A DNA stretch of 64,000 nucleotides from an uncultured Azospirillum sp. Its GTDB lineage: Bacteria > Pseudomonadota > Alphaproteobacteria > RF32 > CAG-239. Positions 52,348 through 61,696 of the stretch are shown piece after piece. The notes under the pieces were generated by a model. That model saw nothing but the letters and a program-made list of their open reading frames with translations, searched no databases and was not told the origin of the DNA. The DNA lies in NCBI GenBank assembly GCA_900539605.1, contig UQCS01000001.1, forward strand, positions 1 through 64,000, written 5' to 3'. The translations under genes and the position numbers were made by a program. Numbering within the stretch: the first letter of the stretch is position 1; every line of letters starts with the position of its first letter.

Positions 52348-55119
52348 ATGAACGAAAACAATAAAATAATTGCAAATGCTCTTTCTTTGCGAACACCGCA
52401 GAGGAAAAGCCTTGATTTGCTTGAGCAAATTGTACAAAAGATTGCTCTGAAACCGGATGCCGACCTCAAGGAAGCCTTGGCAGCCATTCATGAAGTTGTG
52501 CCTAAGATAGAGGATTTTGAACGAAAATTTCCTTCTGTTTGTTTTGCTCTGGCAACCGGTGTCGGCAAAACCCGCCTCATGGGAGCGTTTATCGCTTATC
52601 TACATTTGGAAAAAGGAATCAAGAACTTTTTTGTTTTGGCTCCCAACTTGACTATTTACAATAAACTCATTGCCGATTTTACACCGAATACTCCGAAATA
52701 TGTCTTTCCGGGAATTCAGGAATTTGTAATGAACCAGCCGCAGGTTATTACCGGCGAGACCTACTTGCAAGTTGGCGACCTGTTGGATAAAGCCAATCAA
52801 GAGCGGGTTAAAATCAATATTTTCAATATTTCAAAAATAAATTCTGACAAAGATAGCCGCGGAACCCCCAGAGTACGTGCCTTTTCGGAATACCTCGGAC
52901 AGTCATATTTTGATTATCTGTCCAGTCTTGATGACTTGGTCATTGTTATGGACGAAGCACACCGGTACCGGGCAAGTGCCGGAATGAAAGCTATCAACGA
53001 GTTAAAGCCTGTTTTAGGCTTGGAGTTAACGGCAACACCGAAATCTACCGGCTCTAAAGGACAAAGATTTAAGAATATCGTTTATGAATATTCATTGGCA
53101 GAAGCGATCCGTGACGGATATGTGAAGAAACCGGCCATTGTCGGGCGTTCCAATTTTGATACCGACCGTTATACTGAAGAAGCGATCAATGAAATTAAAA
53201 TCAAAGACGGTTTACAAATCCATGAAACGATTAAGGCTGAGTTGGAAGTTTATTCGGCCAACCACAATGTTCGCAAAGTCAAACCTTTTGCGCTTATTAT
53301 TGCCCGAAACATTGAACATGCGCGTGAACTTAAGACCTTAATAGATAACGATGACTTTGAGGACGGACGTTATAAAGGAAAAGTGATTGAAGTAGATTCC
53401 CAGGCCAGCGGCGCAGAAAAAGATGAAACGATTGAAAAACTGCTGCGGGTCGAAAAATATGACGAACCAACGGAAGTTGTCATTCACGTTGATATGCTGA
53501 AAGAAGGCTGGGACGTCAATAACCTTTGCACAATCATTCCGCTTAAGGCAGCTGATTCCAAGATATTGGTGGAACAGTCCATTGGTCGCGGATTGCGTCT
53601 GCCGTTTGGCGAATGTACCGGAGTTGATGCGATTGACCGGCTGAATATCATTGCCCATGACAAATTCCAGGCAATTGTCAAAGCAGCGGAAGACCAGCAG
53701 TTTGAATTCCAGAAAATACAATTGGAAGAAGATACTGCGACAGGAAAAGTCAAGGCTGTTGACAATGTTTCCCTTTTGGAACAGCAAATAACCCGGATTA
53801 TTTCCGAACAAATCGTTTCTCCGGCAGAGAAAAAGACGAGCGAATCTGCCATAGAAGCTAAAAAAGCTACGCTGGAAACAGCTCCAATTCAACCGGCCTT
53901 GGATGTTTACAAATCTAACAAAGTCAATGAAATTGCCTCAGCAACACTGGATGTTATTGAGGATTTCGGGAAAAAAGTCAGTTCGTCCAAGGAATTGGCC
54001 AAACCCGAGAATAAGGCTCAACTGGTAGAAGGAGTCAAAGCTGTCCTTGCCGCAAAGACAACTGAACCATCCCTGCAGTTTGACACAGAACAGGTAGACA
54101 TTGATAAAACGGTCGATGCCGTGGTGGAACAATTTATCAATTTCAATATAGATATTCCAAAAGTAATTGTCAGTTTCAAATTTAAGGAACCGGGGTTTAC
54201 TTTCGGACATTTTGATGCGGACGTTAGTAAATTTGCAGAATTAAAGGCAATTACACAAAAAATTCTGGTAAAAGACCTTGTCTCCGGCAAAAGAGAAGAA
54301 AAAGGCGTGGCTAAATTTCAAAAGCTCTATGATAACCTTGAAGACTATGTTCTTGAACCGTTATTAAACAATCTGGAAGTTAACTACGATACTGAGAGTG
54401 ATTTACTGTACCACCTTATAGGACAGGTAATTGAGTATCTTCGCGGTTATGCTGAGGATGAGGAAGAACTGGAAAAAGTCCTGTTCTTTAACGGGCAATA
54501 CATCTCCGATGAACTGTTAGCCCAGATGAAACAGCACTTGATTCCGGGAGAATGCGAGGTTGCGACCACTGTCGGCAGCGCATATGCATCCCTCAGAACT
54601 TATAAAATTATTGAAAATGAACAGTTTCCGGCAGTTTCTTTCCGTAATAAGCCTCAGGATAAAACCAAGATTAAATCAATGGTGTTTGAAGGCTTTGATA
54701 AATGCCTGTTTCCTAAACAGAAATTCGACAGCGATACGGAACGACAGCTGGCCTGTCTCCTGGAAGATACGCCGGATGTCCTTAAATGGCTGAAACTCAA
54801 CGATGACCGGGCAAAATCAATTTTCACCCTGCGTTATACTGACCCTGATACCCGGGAAGTAAAAGGGTATTATCCGGACTTTGTTATTGAAACGACTGAT
54901 GCCAAATACATTGTTGAAACTAAGGCCCGCAATAAAATGAGCGATGCGGCAGTCTTGGCCAAGGCAAAAGTTGCCAAACAGTGGTGTCAGACGGCAAACG
55001 ATTTTGAAACCAGATATCGCGGAAAAAATTGGATATATTTGCTTGTCCCTGACGATATGCTGTTTGATGCTACGCTGACATTTGAAAAATTAACCAGTAT
55101 TTGTATTGTGAGAGAATGA
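52348..55119 (+). CDS. res: Type III-like restriction enzyme, Res subunit
   Basis: 923 residues. Superfamily 2 helicase: Walker A ATGVGKT at 69-75, DEAH at 202-205, SAT-like ELTATPKS, and the motif VI region SIGRGLRLPFG. The C-terminal end has a PD-(D/E)xK endonuclease, PDFVIET followed by YIVETKAR (Asp...ExK). It translocates and cleaves unmodified DNA with a Mod partner. Mod lies 1.7 kb downstream rather than next door, and res starts a three-gene ATGA-coupled operon with DUF3800 and a small protein. Confidence 0.88.
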   Translation: MNENNKIIANALSLRTPQRKSLDLLEQIVQKIALKPDADLKEALAAIHEVVPKIEDFERKFPSVCFALATGVGKTRLMGAFIAYLHLEKGIKNFFVLAPNLTIYNKLIADFTPNTPKYVFPGIQEFVMNQPQVITGETYLQVGDLLDKANQERVKINIFNISKINSDKDSRGTPRVRAFSEYLGQSYFDYLSSLDDLVIVMDEAHRYRASAGMKAINELKPVLGLELTATPKSTGSKGQRFKNIVYEYSLAEAIRDGYVKKPAIVGRSNFDTDRYTEEAINEIKIKDGLQIHETIKAELEVYSANHNVRKVKPFALIIARNIEHARELKTLIDNDDFEDGRYKGKVIEVDSQASGAEKDETIEKLLRVEKYDEPTEVVIHVDMLKEGWDVNNLCTIIPLKAADSKILVEQSIGRGLRLPFGECTGVDAIDRLNIIAHDKFQAIVKAAEDQQFEFQKIQLEEDTATGKVKAVDNVSLLEQQITRIISEQIVSPAEKKTSESAIEAKKATLETAPIQPALDVYKSNKVNEIASATLDVIEDFGKKVSSSKELAKPENKAQLVEGVKAVLAAKTTEPSLQFDTEQVDIDKTVDAVVEQFINFNIDIPKVIVSFKFKEPGFTFGHFDADVSKFAELKAITQKILVKDLVSGKREEKGVAKFQKLYDNLEDYVLEPLLNNLEVNYDTESDLLYHLIGQVIEYLRGYAEDEEELEKVLFFNGQYISDELLAQMKQHLIPGECEVATTVGSAYASLRTYKIIENEQFPAVSFRNKPQDKTKIKSMVFEGFDKCLFPKQKFDSDTERQLACLLEDTPDVLKWLKLNDDRAKSIFTLRYTDPDTREVKGYYPDFVIETTDAKYIVETKARNKMSDAAVLAKAKVAKQWCQTANDFETRYRGKNWIYLLVPDDMLFDATLTFEKLTSICIVRE

Positions 55120-55835
55120 TGGAGTTACCTGTAATTAATATTTATTGTGACGAATCTTGTCATTTAGAAAATGATAAGCACACTTCGATGGTTCTTGGAG
55201 GTGTATCTTGTCCGATCAGCAAGGTGAGAGATATTTCCGTAAGAATAAAGGAACTCAAAGAAAAATATGGAATGTCTAAATATCGAGAAATTAAATGGGT
55301 TAAGGTTTCTCAGGGAAAAGCAGATTTCTATCATGAACTCATTGACATTTTTTTGACTAACGAATGTTTACGCTTTCGTGCAGTAAAAGTTAAAGATAAA
55401 AGCTGTCTCTCTCATGCTAAATTCCATCAAACCCATAATGAATGGTATTATAAAATGTACTACACCATGCTTCGGCAGGTTATTCAGCCATATAAAAATT
55501 ATAATATTTATCTGGATATTAAAGATACAGTTGGCGGAGAGCGGGTTGCAAAATTAAAAGAATTTTTAAACAATTTGAATCCAAATAAAAATACTAGTGA
55601 AATACTTAAAATCCAACAAATTCGTTCGTTTGAATCTGAAATTATTCAACTAGCAGATATATTAATTGGGGCTGTGGGATATCAGGATAGACTGCCTGAA
55701 ATTAAAACAGCACCTAATGCAACGAAATTAAGTTTATGTAAAAAAATTGAAGAAGGTTTACAAATTAATTTTAACAGGAAAACTCCTTATCTTAACTCAA
55801 AATTTAATTTATTGATTTGGGAAGGACAACAATGA
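55116..55835 (+). CDS. DUF3800 protein
   Basis: 239 residues from ATG 55116, which overlaps the res stop (ATGA). INIYCDESCHLENDKHTSMV at the start (Asp-Glu-Ser) and ESEIIQLADILIGAVGYQDR near the end are DUF3800 hallmarks, an RNase H-like fold with acidic residues. Members are enriched in defence islands and beside restriction genes. It is markedly AT-rich. Nuclease activity is inferred from the fold. Confidence 0.85.
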   Translation: MMELPVINIYCDESCHLENDKHTSMVLGGVSCPISKVRDISVRIKELKEKYGMSKYREIKWVKVSQGKADFYHELIDIFLTNECLRFRAVKVKDKSCLSHAKFHQTHNEWYYKMYYTMLRQVIQPYKNYNIYLDIKDTVGGERVAKLKEFLNNLNPNKNTSEILKIQQIRSFESEIIQLADILIGAVGYQDRLPEIKTAPNATKLSLCKKIEEGLQINFNRKTPYLNSKFNLLIWEGQQ

Positions 55836-56320
55836 GTCTGGTTCTCCCCGATTTAATAGATATTGACATCAATAAATATACAGAAGAATTGGAAAATCTG
55901 TATAGAATTTATTTGGATGAATTATATATACCACAAATCGAAGTTTTAGGAAAACCCATAACCTGCCGTCAAAATCCTGAAGACGCTGGAAAACATGAGT
56001 GTTTTTGGCATTTGATAACCGAAGGGGATCCCGAGAGAACACCCGATTTTAATCGCATCAGGAGATTACATTGGTGTGCTTATGTTCTTTTACACTATAC
56101 TGACAGAGAAATAGTATGTTGGGAGAAAGAATGTACTACTCCTAAAGGTAAACAACGCAGAATTTTCTTTTGGCTTCCCAACGAAAAATATTATGTTATT
56201 CTTGGTGAAAATAGAGCAAAAACATCTTTCGAGTTAATCACAGCGTATTGTGTCAGCTATTACGGTACATTAAGATGCATTCAGAGAGATATGTCCTCTT
56301 GTCCTGATCCTAGGTTTTAA
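55832..56320 (+). CDS. Small putative nuclease/toxin-like protein
   Basis: 162 residues from ATG 55832, after GGAAGG and overlapping the DUF3800 stop (ATGA). The middle has HECFWHLITEGDPERTPDFN and RIRRLHWCAYVLLHY; the end KQRRIFFWLPNEKYYVILGE then FELITAYCVSYYGT recalls BECR-fold phage and toxin RNases, where a late TAY strand is common. That is pattern memory only. Third gene of the res operon; four Cys could bind zinc. Confidence 0.6.
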   Translation: MSLVLPDLIDIDINKYTEELENLYRIYLDELYIPQIEVLGKPITCRQNPEDAGKHECFWHLITEGDPERTPDFNRIRRLHWCAYVLLHYTDREIVCWEKECTTPKGKQRRIFFWLPNEKYYVILGENRAKTSFELITAYCVSYYGTLRCIQRDMSSCPDPRF

Positions 56321-56581
56321 AAAGCGGAGACCGCTCAAGAGAACGGTCCCGAAAATCCTTCTACAACATGGTAGATGATCAATAACTGTATATTACATTT
56401 AGTATTATTCTTGTCAATATGTAATATTGCTATATCTTCTTAGTGACTGATGAATTTGAAATTCAAATTCATCAGTCACTAAGAAATTTCTACTATTACT
56501 GTGTAGTAATTTAACACATTTATTTTAATTTGTCAATACTACCGCGCTATTTTTCAACAATTTTTAAATAAAAAAGAGGTA
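56321..56581. other. Structured intergenic region between res and mod operons
   Basis: AT-rich and dense with self-complementary parts: GACCG/CGGTC at 56327-56346 (possible terminator), ATATTACAT (56390-56398) with ATGTAATAT (56419-56427), the long hairpin at 56437-56485, and TTTCTAC...GTAG at 56485-56512. TTGTCA occurs twice (56411, 56531), as possible -35 boxes. The region may encode one or more small RNAs. Confidence 0.5.
56437..56485. repeat. 49-nt near-perfect hairpin
   Basis: Twenty-four-base arms (56437-56460 and 56462-56485) are exact complements around a single A. Such a perfect stem without a T-tract is not an ordinary terminator. It could be a transposon-end remnant, a dsRNA-like small RNA or a protein-binding site. 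Confidence 0.8.
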
Positions 56582-56692
56582 ATGCAGTTGAAACCACCAG
56601 TAACGGTTTCTCAGCTGAACCTCTGTATGAGAGTAAAATACAGAAGCGATAAAATGTCAAGAACAGATAAAAATAAAATAGAGAGATACTAA
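56582..56692 (+). CDS. 36-codon small ORF resembling the start of XseA
   Basis: ATG 56582 follows AGAGGT closely. The first residues MQLKPPVTVSQLNLCMRVKY resemble the N-terminus of exodeoxyribonuclease VII large subunit, where PxTVSQLNxYI is typical; the rest is basic and ends KNKIERY. The ribosome site (56575-56580) pairs with ACCTCT at 56619-56624 and the stem is extended by GTTGAAACC/GGTTTC, so translation would be self-masked. It may be a leader peptide, a remnant or chance. Confidence 0.35.
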   Translation: MQLKPPVTVSQLNLCMRVKYRSDKMSRTDKNKIERY

Positions 56693-56789
56693 TAAAATTC
56701 ATTGTAATTGTTCTTTAGTTTTTTTGACTTTTTAGATTTCCTCCGATATAGTGCGTAAAAAGTAAAATATCCTAGTGTTGAGGAAATAA

Positions 56790-58433
56790 ATGTCAGATAA
56801 ATTGCAAAAATTAGAGCTGGTATGGCCGGGAAAGAATGAGCATGTTGACGTCGAACCGCGGATTTTAATTGAGGATGCGGAAAAATCATACTCGGCGAAT
56901 TCTAAGATTCAGGAAAAAATAAACCGGCAGCTTTTTGAGCAAGAACCGGAAATTGCTCCGACTTTTGACAACATGCTTATCCACGGTGATAATTTATTGG
57001 CATTAAAAGCTCTGGAAGCCAAGTATTCAGGCCAAATTAAATGTATTTATATAGATCCGCCATATAATACAGGTAATGCTTTTGAACATTATGATGATGG
57101 ATATGAGCATTCTATTTGGCTTTCGTTAATGCGAGAGCGATTGGAAATTTTGAAAAATCTATTGGCCGATGATGGAAGTATTTGGATATCATTAGATGAT
57201 AATGAGCAAGCCTATTGCAAGGTGCTTTGTGATGAAATATTTGGTAGGAAAAACTTTGTCTGTAATGTTATTTGGCAAAAAAAATACTCTCCGGCTAATG
57301 ATGCAAAATGGTTATCTGACAATCACGATTTTGTTATTGTTTATGCGAAAAATAAAATGATATGGCGCCCCAATTTGCTACCGAGAACGAATGAACAAAA
57401 TAAATATTATAAGTACGATGATAATGATGGACGAGGTAAGTGGCGTTCTGATAATGTATTAGTAAAAACATTTTCGAAAACAGGAGTTTTTGCTATTGTT
57501 AATCCCAACACAGGGGTTGAGTATTATCCTCCAGAAGGAAGTTGTTATAGATTTAATGCAGAAACAGCAAAAAGAATGTTACAAGAAAATCGTTTTTATT
57601 TTGGGAAAGATGGGAAAGGCGCCCCTCAATTGAAAAGATATTTATCGGAAGTTAAACAGGGTATGACTCCTTTAACTATTTGGTCATACGAAGAAGTAGG
57701 GCATAATCAAGATGCAAAATTGGAAGTTAAACAATTTAACCCTACTGATATTTTTGCCACTCCCAAACCAGAAAGGCTCCTTTACCGTATTTTAACTTTA
57801 GCCACTAAACCCGGCGATTTAGTCCTTGATAGTTTTTTAGGCTCAGGTACAACAGCTGCGGTCGCTCATAAAATGGGGCGGCGCTGGATTGGGATTGAGA
57901 TGGGAGACCACATTTATTCCCACTGTTTGCCGCGACTGAAGAAAGTTATTGATTGTGAAGATGCCGGTGGTATCACGAAATCAGTTAAATGGCAGGGCGG
58001 CGGCGGTTTTAAATTCTATGAACTTGGCTCTACCCTGATTGTAACGGATAAACATGGGCGGCAGGTTATTTCGGACAAATATAATCCGGAAATGTTGGCT
58101 GAAGCTATGTGCAAGCTGATGGGATACAAGTACGCTCCAGATAAGGAAACTTACTGGAAACAAGGTTATTCCAGCGAAAAGAGTTTTATTTTCACAACAA
58201 CGATGAATGTTGAGGAACAGTTGCTGGCAGAGATGTCTCAAGCCCTAGGGGACAGCAACCTGCTGATCTGCTGCGGCGCTTTCACCGGTAACAAAACGGC
58301 TTATGACAATATTACCATTAAGAAGATCCCTCAGGCAATTCTTAAGAAATGCCAATGGGGCTCTGCCGGTTATCCGTTACCAATTCGGGAAGATTTTTCT
58401 GATGAAGATTTTGAATTTGAGGATGAAGAATAG
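56790..58433 (+). CDS. mod: Type III-like DNA methyltransferase, Mod subunit
   Basis: 547 residues; GAGGAAATAA precedes the start. Beta-class N6-adenine enzyme: motif IV CIYIDPPYNTGNAFEH at about 86-101 with the catalytic DPPY at 89-92, WLSLMRERLEILKNLLADDG, and motif I DSFLGSGTTAAVAHKMGRRW near 345. The target-recognition region lies between. The C-terminal 150 residues (GGGFKFYELGSTLIVTDKHG) are of the Mod kind. It should protect DNA against the Res protein 1.7 kb upstream. It is followed two bases later by the DUF2513 gene. Confidence 0.9.
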   Translation: MSDKLQKLELVWPGKNEHVDVEPRILIEDAEKSYSANSKIQEKINRQLFEQEPEIAPTFDNMLIHGDNLLALKALEAKYSGQIKCIYIDPPYNTGNAFEHYDDGYEHSIWLSLMRERLEILKNLLADDGSIWISLDDNEQAYCKVLCDEIFGRKNFVCNVIWQKKYSPANDAKWLSDNHDFVIVYAKNKMIWRPNLLPRTNEQNKYYKYDDNDGRGKWRSDNVLVKTFSKTGVFAIVNPNTGVEYYPPEGSCYRFNAETAKRMLQENRFYFGKDGKGAPQLKRYLSEVKQGMTPLTIWSYEEVGHNQDAKLEVKQFNPTDIFATPKPERLLYRILTLATKPGDLVLDSFLGSGTTAAVAHKMGRRWIGIEMGDHIYSHCLPRLKKVIDCEDAGGITKSVKWQGGGGFKFYELGSTLIVTDKHGRQVISDKYNPEMLAEAMCKLMGYKYAPDKETYWKQGYSSEKSFIFTTTMNVEEQLLAEMSQALGDSNLLICCGAFTGNKTAYDNITIKKIPQAILKKCQWGSAGYPLPIREDFSDEDFEFEDEE

Positions 58434-58435
58434 AA

Positions 58436-58816
58436 ATGAAAATAGACTATGATTTCTTGAAACAGATTTTAACTGTAATGATTGATAATGAAAGTCATTT
58501 TATTCGTACAGATCAATTAACAGATAAACTTGATCTTGACATTTGCAATAAATTACTTTGGGATAAGTTTTGGGGGCATATGTTTATTTTAAATGATAAT
58601 CTTTGTTTGGATTGTGATGATGAAAGTTTGGGAACTTTTCGAGAACAGGATGGCTGTATTTCCTATCGTTCTCAAACTTTTCGCCTTACAGCTCAAGGAT
58701 ATCAATTTTTAGATATTCTGAAAAATGATACAATCTTCCGTAAAATCAAAGATTTTAGCGTTTCAACCGCTATCGAGGTTGGAAAAGCTGCTTTGATAAA
58801 TTGGATAGTAAAATAA
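58436..58816 (+). CDS. DUF2513 protein
   Basis: 126 residues. YDFLKQILTVMIDNE at the start and RLTAQGYQFLDILKNDTIFR followed by KIKDF match DUF2513, a winged-helix-like family whose members end in LTxxGHxFLDxIRxxxxWxKxK. It may be a small regulator or adaptor. Coupled to mod; converges on the SNF2 helicase gene nine bases on. Confidence 0.8.
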   Translation: MKIDYDFLKQILTVMIDNESHFIRTDQLTDKLDLDICNKLLWDKFWGHMFILNDNLCLDCDDESLGTFREQDGCISYRSQTFRLTAQGYQFLDILKNDTIFRKIKDFSVSTAIEVGKAALINWIVK

Positions 58817-58825
58817 ATGGTCATC

Positions 58826-61696
58826 TTATAAAAAAGTGGTAAATGTACAATCAAAAACAAGCTCGGAAGAATAATCAAACTTAAGAGCCTTCTTTTTCTT
58901 TTCTAAAAGGCGCTTATAGGCAAGATTTATTGCTTTTTCCTTGTCCAGGGATGCAAAGTTATCCATTTCGTATTTTTCCTGTAAATGGGCAATTTTCTTA
59001 CGGAGGGCCAGTTTCCTGCTGATTATTTTTTCTGTAAGCAACTTTTTATGCGCGGCATCAATTTTATTTTTTATCTTGGCTGCTCCTAAACGGATGCCAT
59101 TAATTTCATCATATTGCCAACGGTTCAACTTCTCAGTTTCCTCCCTTAAAAGTTCTGCCGTTGCTTTTCTATCGTTATCTGCAGCGGATTTTATATCATT
59201 ATCATGCAAAGACACCAACAAATTGGCAAAACCATAATCACGGATTGGCTCCACAGCTACAATATTGTCAAAAAATGTTTCTGGAGAAATATCCAGCTTT
59301 TCTCCTTCATGGCTGATAAAAGTACAAATAAGGCGTTGGTTGATATCCGGAGCCGTTTGCCTATACAGACTGACATTGACACGCCCCTGTAATCCGGATT
59401 TTAGCTTGGGTGTCTTTATAATCAGATGCGCCGGTGGTGTTTTAAGCTCTAGTGCAGTGGTCAGAACCCTTTTCCCGAATGCAGATTGAGGGTTATATGC
59501 TGCAGGTTGGCGGCGAAGCGCTTTTTTATCCTTGTAATACATATAAGTCGTATCGCGCTTGGTATAATCCAAACGATGGGAAAAATTGACGGCAAAATTA
59601 ATCTCCGAATGAACATCTGGAAAAACCTGAGCCTCAAATTGTCCGAAAGTTTTTGTATCCTCATTGATAAAAAAGCCCGGTTCAATAATTTTGAGAATAT
59701 TTTTTGTCAGATTCCAGAAAACCTGCTTGTCCCGGCTCAAAAAGGTCTCAACACGAGTCTGAGTTACATGGAGCTTTTCCTGCAACGTCGGATTCAAATT
59801 TTCCAAAACAAGCTGTTTTGCCTGTTCAATACCTTGTTCCCTCTTAAAATTCAACATTTCCTGTAAAGCGTCAAAGGCTTTGGCTATTTCTTCTTCTGTC
59901 CGGCATTCATCTAAGATTTTCGCGACGGCTCGTTCAAAGTCGACACCGTCAAACATGGAGCCGAGAATTTCGTCGCTGGCTCCGAAAACGCCATCAAACA
60001 GCTTAAATTTATATTGCAGGATATCGTATAAACGAATATCAGCCAAATTTTTCTTATTAATGAAGTTAATGATGACAACATCCTGTTTCTGCCCATAGCG
60101 GTGGACACGTCCGATCCGCTGTTCTATTCGCTGCGGGTTCCACGGCAGATCATAATTGATCAAAAGAGAGCAGAACTGTAAGTTTAATCCTTCCGCTGCC
60201 GCTTCCGTTGCAATCATAATTTCTGCATCATCCCGAAAGTGATTGACAATTGCCTGCCGCATGTCTGTCGCCTTAGAAACTGTTACTTTTCCGGGATACC
60301 GGCGGCAATATTCCTTGTATATCCGATTATGCAGCGGAGAGTTATTATTGCCGCTAAAAGTGATAATTTTATCCTGAAAGCCGTTTTCCGTCAGAAAATC
60401 AAACAAATACTCCAAAGTACGATAACTTTCGGTAAAAATGATGACTTTCCGCTGTTTTTTCTTTGCAAAACCTTCCTCTATGGCTGAAATCAGCTTCAGA
60501 GTTTTGCCATCAACCTTAATACTGTCGGCAAGAGCAATCAAATTGTCTAATAACTTTCCTTCCGGATCTATTTCCATCGGATTAAGTATCTTCCCGCGGC
60601 CTTTATAAAGCCTGTTGTAATTCTTAATTTCCGGGTCATATTGTGATGTCATGTCGTAAATGTTTATTAAATCGGTCACATCTTCGCCGTTGTCCATAAG
60701 CCCCTGAAGCATGGAAACCTTATTTCTTATTCCCTCTAACGTACCTTTGACGGCAGCAGTAGAGGAACTCATGAGCTTACGAATCATCATGATAACTAAA
60801 TTACGGGCATGACTTTGTATCCCAAATTTCGCATGAAGTTTAATATACAATGAAACCTGATTATATAATTCCTCTTCTTTCGGCGTAGGTTCAAAAGCTA
60901 CGGTCATGGCTTCGCGGTTCGTATAACGAATATACTCCAGAACATCTTTGCGCAGTGTGCGATGCAGAACTGATTGTAACCGCTGGCGAAGTTCTTGATG
61001 TTTTCGTTCCGTATATAAATAGGTATCAATAAAAGAATCCTGATTGCCCAAGATATTCGCATCAATGAGAGACACTAGTGAGAAAATATCCATCAGGGAA
61101 TTTTGAATCGGCGTTGCCGTTAACAGCAGTTTCTTCGTATTTACAAAGGTTTTATAGATAATATTAGCTGTTTTATTATCCCCTTTATAAAAATTCCGAA
61201 GTTTATGTGCTTCATCAAAAACCACTAAATCCCACGGATACGGGCTAAAATCCTTAGTTCCTTGTACAACGAAATTATAAGAAACTATAGTTACACCTTC
61301 AAAGTCAAATGGACTGATACCTTTTTTGCGGTGGGGCTGATGCCAGATACTACTGTCAACGATTTGGGCCGGAAGATTAAATTTCTCCTCCAGTTCGTTT
61401 TTCCATTGTGTTCGTAAAGAAGCGGGCGCAATTACCAGCAGATGTTTTTTGCTGCGGGAAAAATACTCCGACAGGATAATTCCGGCTTCAATGGTTTTAC
61501 CAAGACCTACCTCGTCAGCGAGAATGGCCCCTTGAGAAACAGGAGATTTCAAAGCAAACAAGGCGGCATCAATCTGATGCGGATTAAGATCAATATTGGA
61601 CGTTACCAAAGAACCGGATAATTTATTAATATCCGTATTATTGGCCGATGTTTGAACCTCTAAGGCCCAATATTTGCTTTGATAGTCTGAATTCAT
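58826..61696 (-). CDS. SNF2-family helicase
   Basis: 956 residues. SNF2 motor: NPHQIDAALFAL, Walker A DEVGLGKT at 61-68, DEAH at 161-164, LLLTATPIQNSLMD, and motifs V-VI AAAEGLNLQFCSLLINYDLP then NPQRIEQRIGRVHRYGQKQD. The C-terminal 350 residues carry a long coiled coil (LAYKRLLEKKKKALKF). This architecture is RapA-like in the motor but the tail differs; similar proteins occur beside Mod-type methylases in defence islands (DISARM DrmD is one relative). It is transcribed toward mod-DUF2513, with no terminator seen in the nine-base gap. Confidence 0.88.
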   Translation of the reverse strand: MNSDYQSKYWALEVQTSANNTDINKLSGSLVTSNIDLNPHQIDAALFALKSPVSQGAILADEVGLGKTIEAGIILSEYFSRSKKHLLVIAPASLRTQWKNELEEKFNLPAQIVDSSIWHQPHRKKGISPFDFEGVTIVSYNFVVQGTKDFSPYPWDLVVFDEAHKLRNFYKGDNKTANIIYKTFVNTKKLLLTATPIQNSLMDIFSLVSLIDANILGNQDSFIDTYLYTERKHQELRQRLQSVLHRTLRKDVLEYIRYTNREAMTVAFEPTPKEEELYNQVSLYIKLHAKFGIQSHARNLVIMMIRKLMSSSTAAVKGTLEGIRNKVSMLQGLMDNGEDVTDLINIYDMTSQYDPEIKNYNRLYKGRGKILNPMEIDPEGKLLDNLIALADSIKVDGKTLKLISAIEEGFAKKKQRKVIIFTESYRTLEYLFDFLTENGFQDKIITFSGNNNSPLHNRIYKEYCRRYPGKVTVSKATDMRQAIVNHFRDDAEIMIATEAAAEGLNLQFCSLLINYDLPWNPQRIEQRIGRVHRYGQKQDVVIINFINKKNLADIRLYDILQYKFKLFDGVFGASDEILGSMFDGVDFERAVAKILDECRTEEEIAKAFDALQEMLNFKREQGIEQAKQLVLENLNPTLQEKLHVTQTRVETFLSRDKQVFWNLTKNILKIIEPGFFINEDTKTFGQFEAQVFPDVHSEINFAVNFSHRLDYTKRDTTYMYYKDKKALRRQPAAYNPQSAFGKRVLTTALELKTPPAHLIIKTPKLKSGLQGRVNVSLYRQTAPDINQRLICTFISHEGEKLDISPETFFDNIVAVEPIRDYGFANLLVSLHDNDIKSAADNDRKATAELLREETEKLNRWQYDEINGIRLGAAKIKNKIDAAHKKLLTEKIISRKLALRKKIAHLQEKYEMDNFASLDKEKAINLAYKRLLEKKKKALKFDYSSELVFDCTFTTFL

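Noticed and set aside
56321..56789. CRISPR array
   Set aside because: Hairpins are present but there are no regularly spaced direct repeats and no cas genes in the window.
58826..61696. Complete DISARM system
   Set aside because: Only an SNF2 helicase and a methylase are present; drmA, drmB and drmC are missing.
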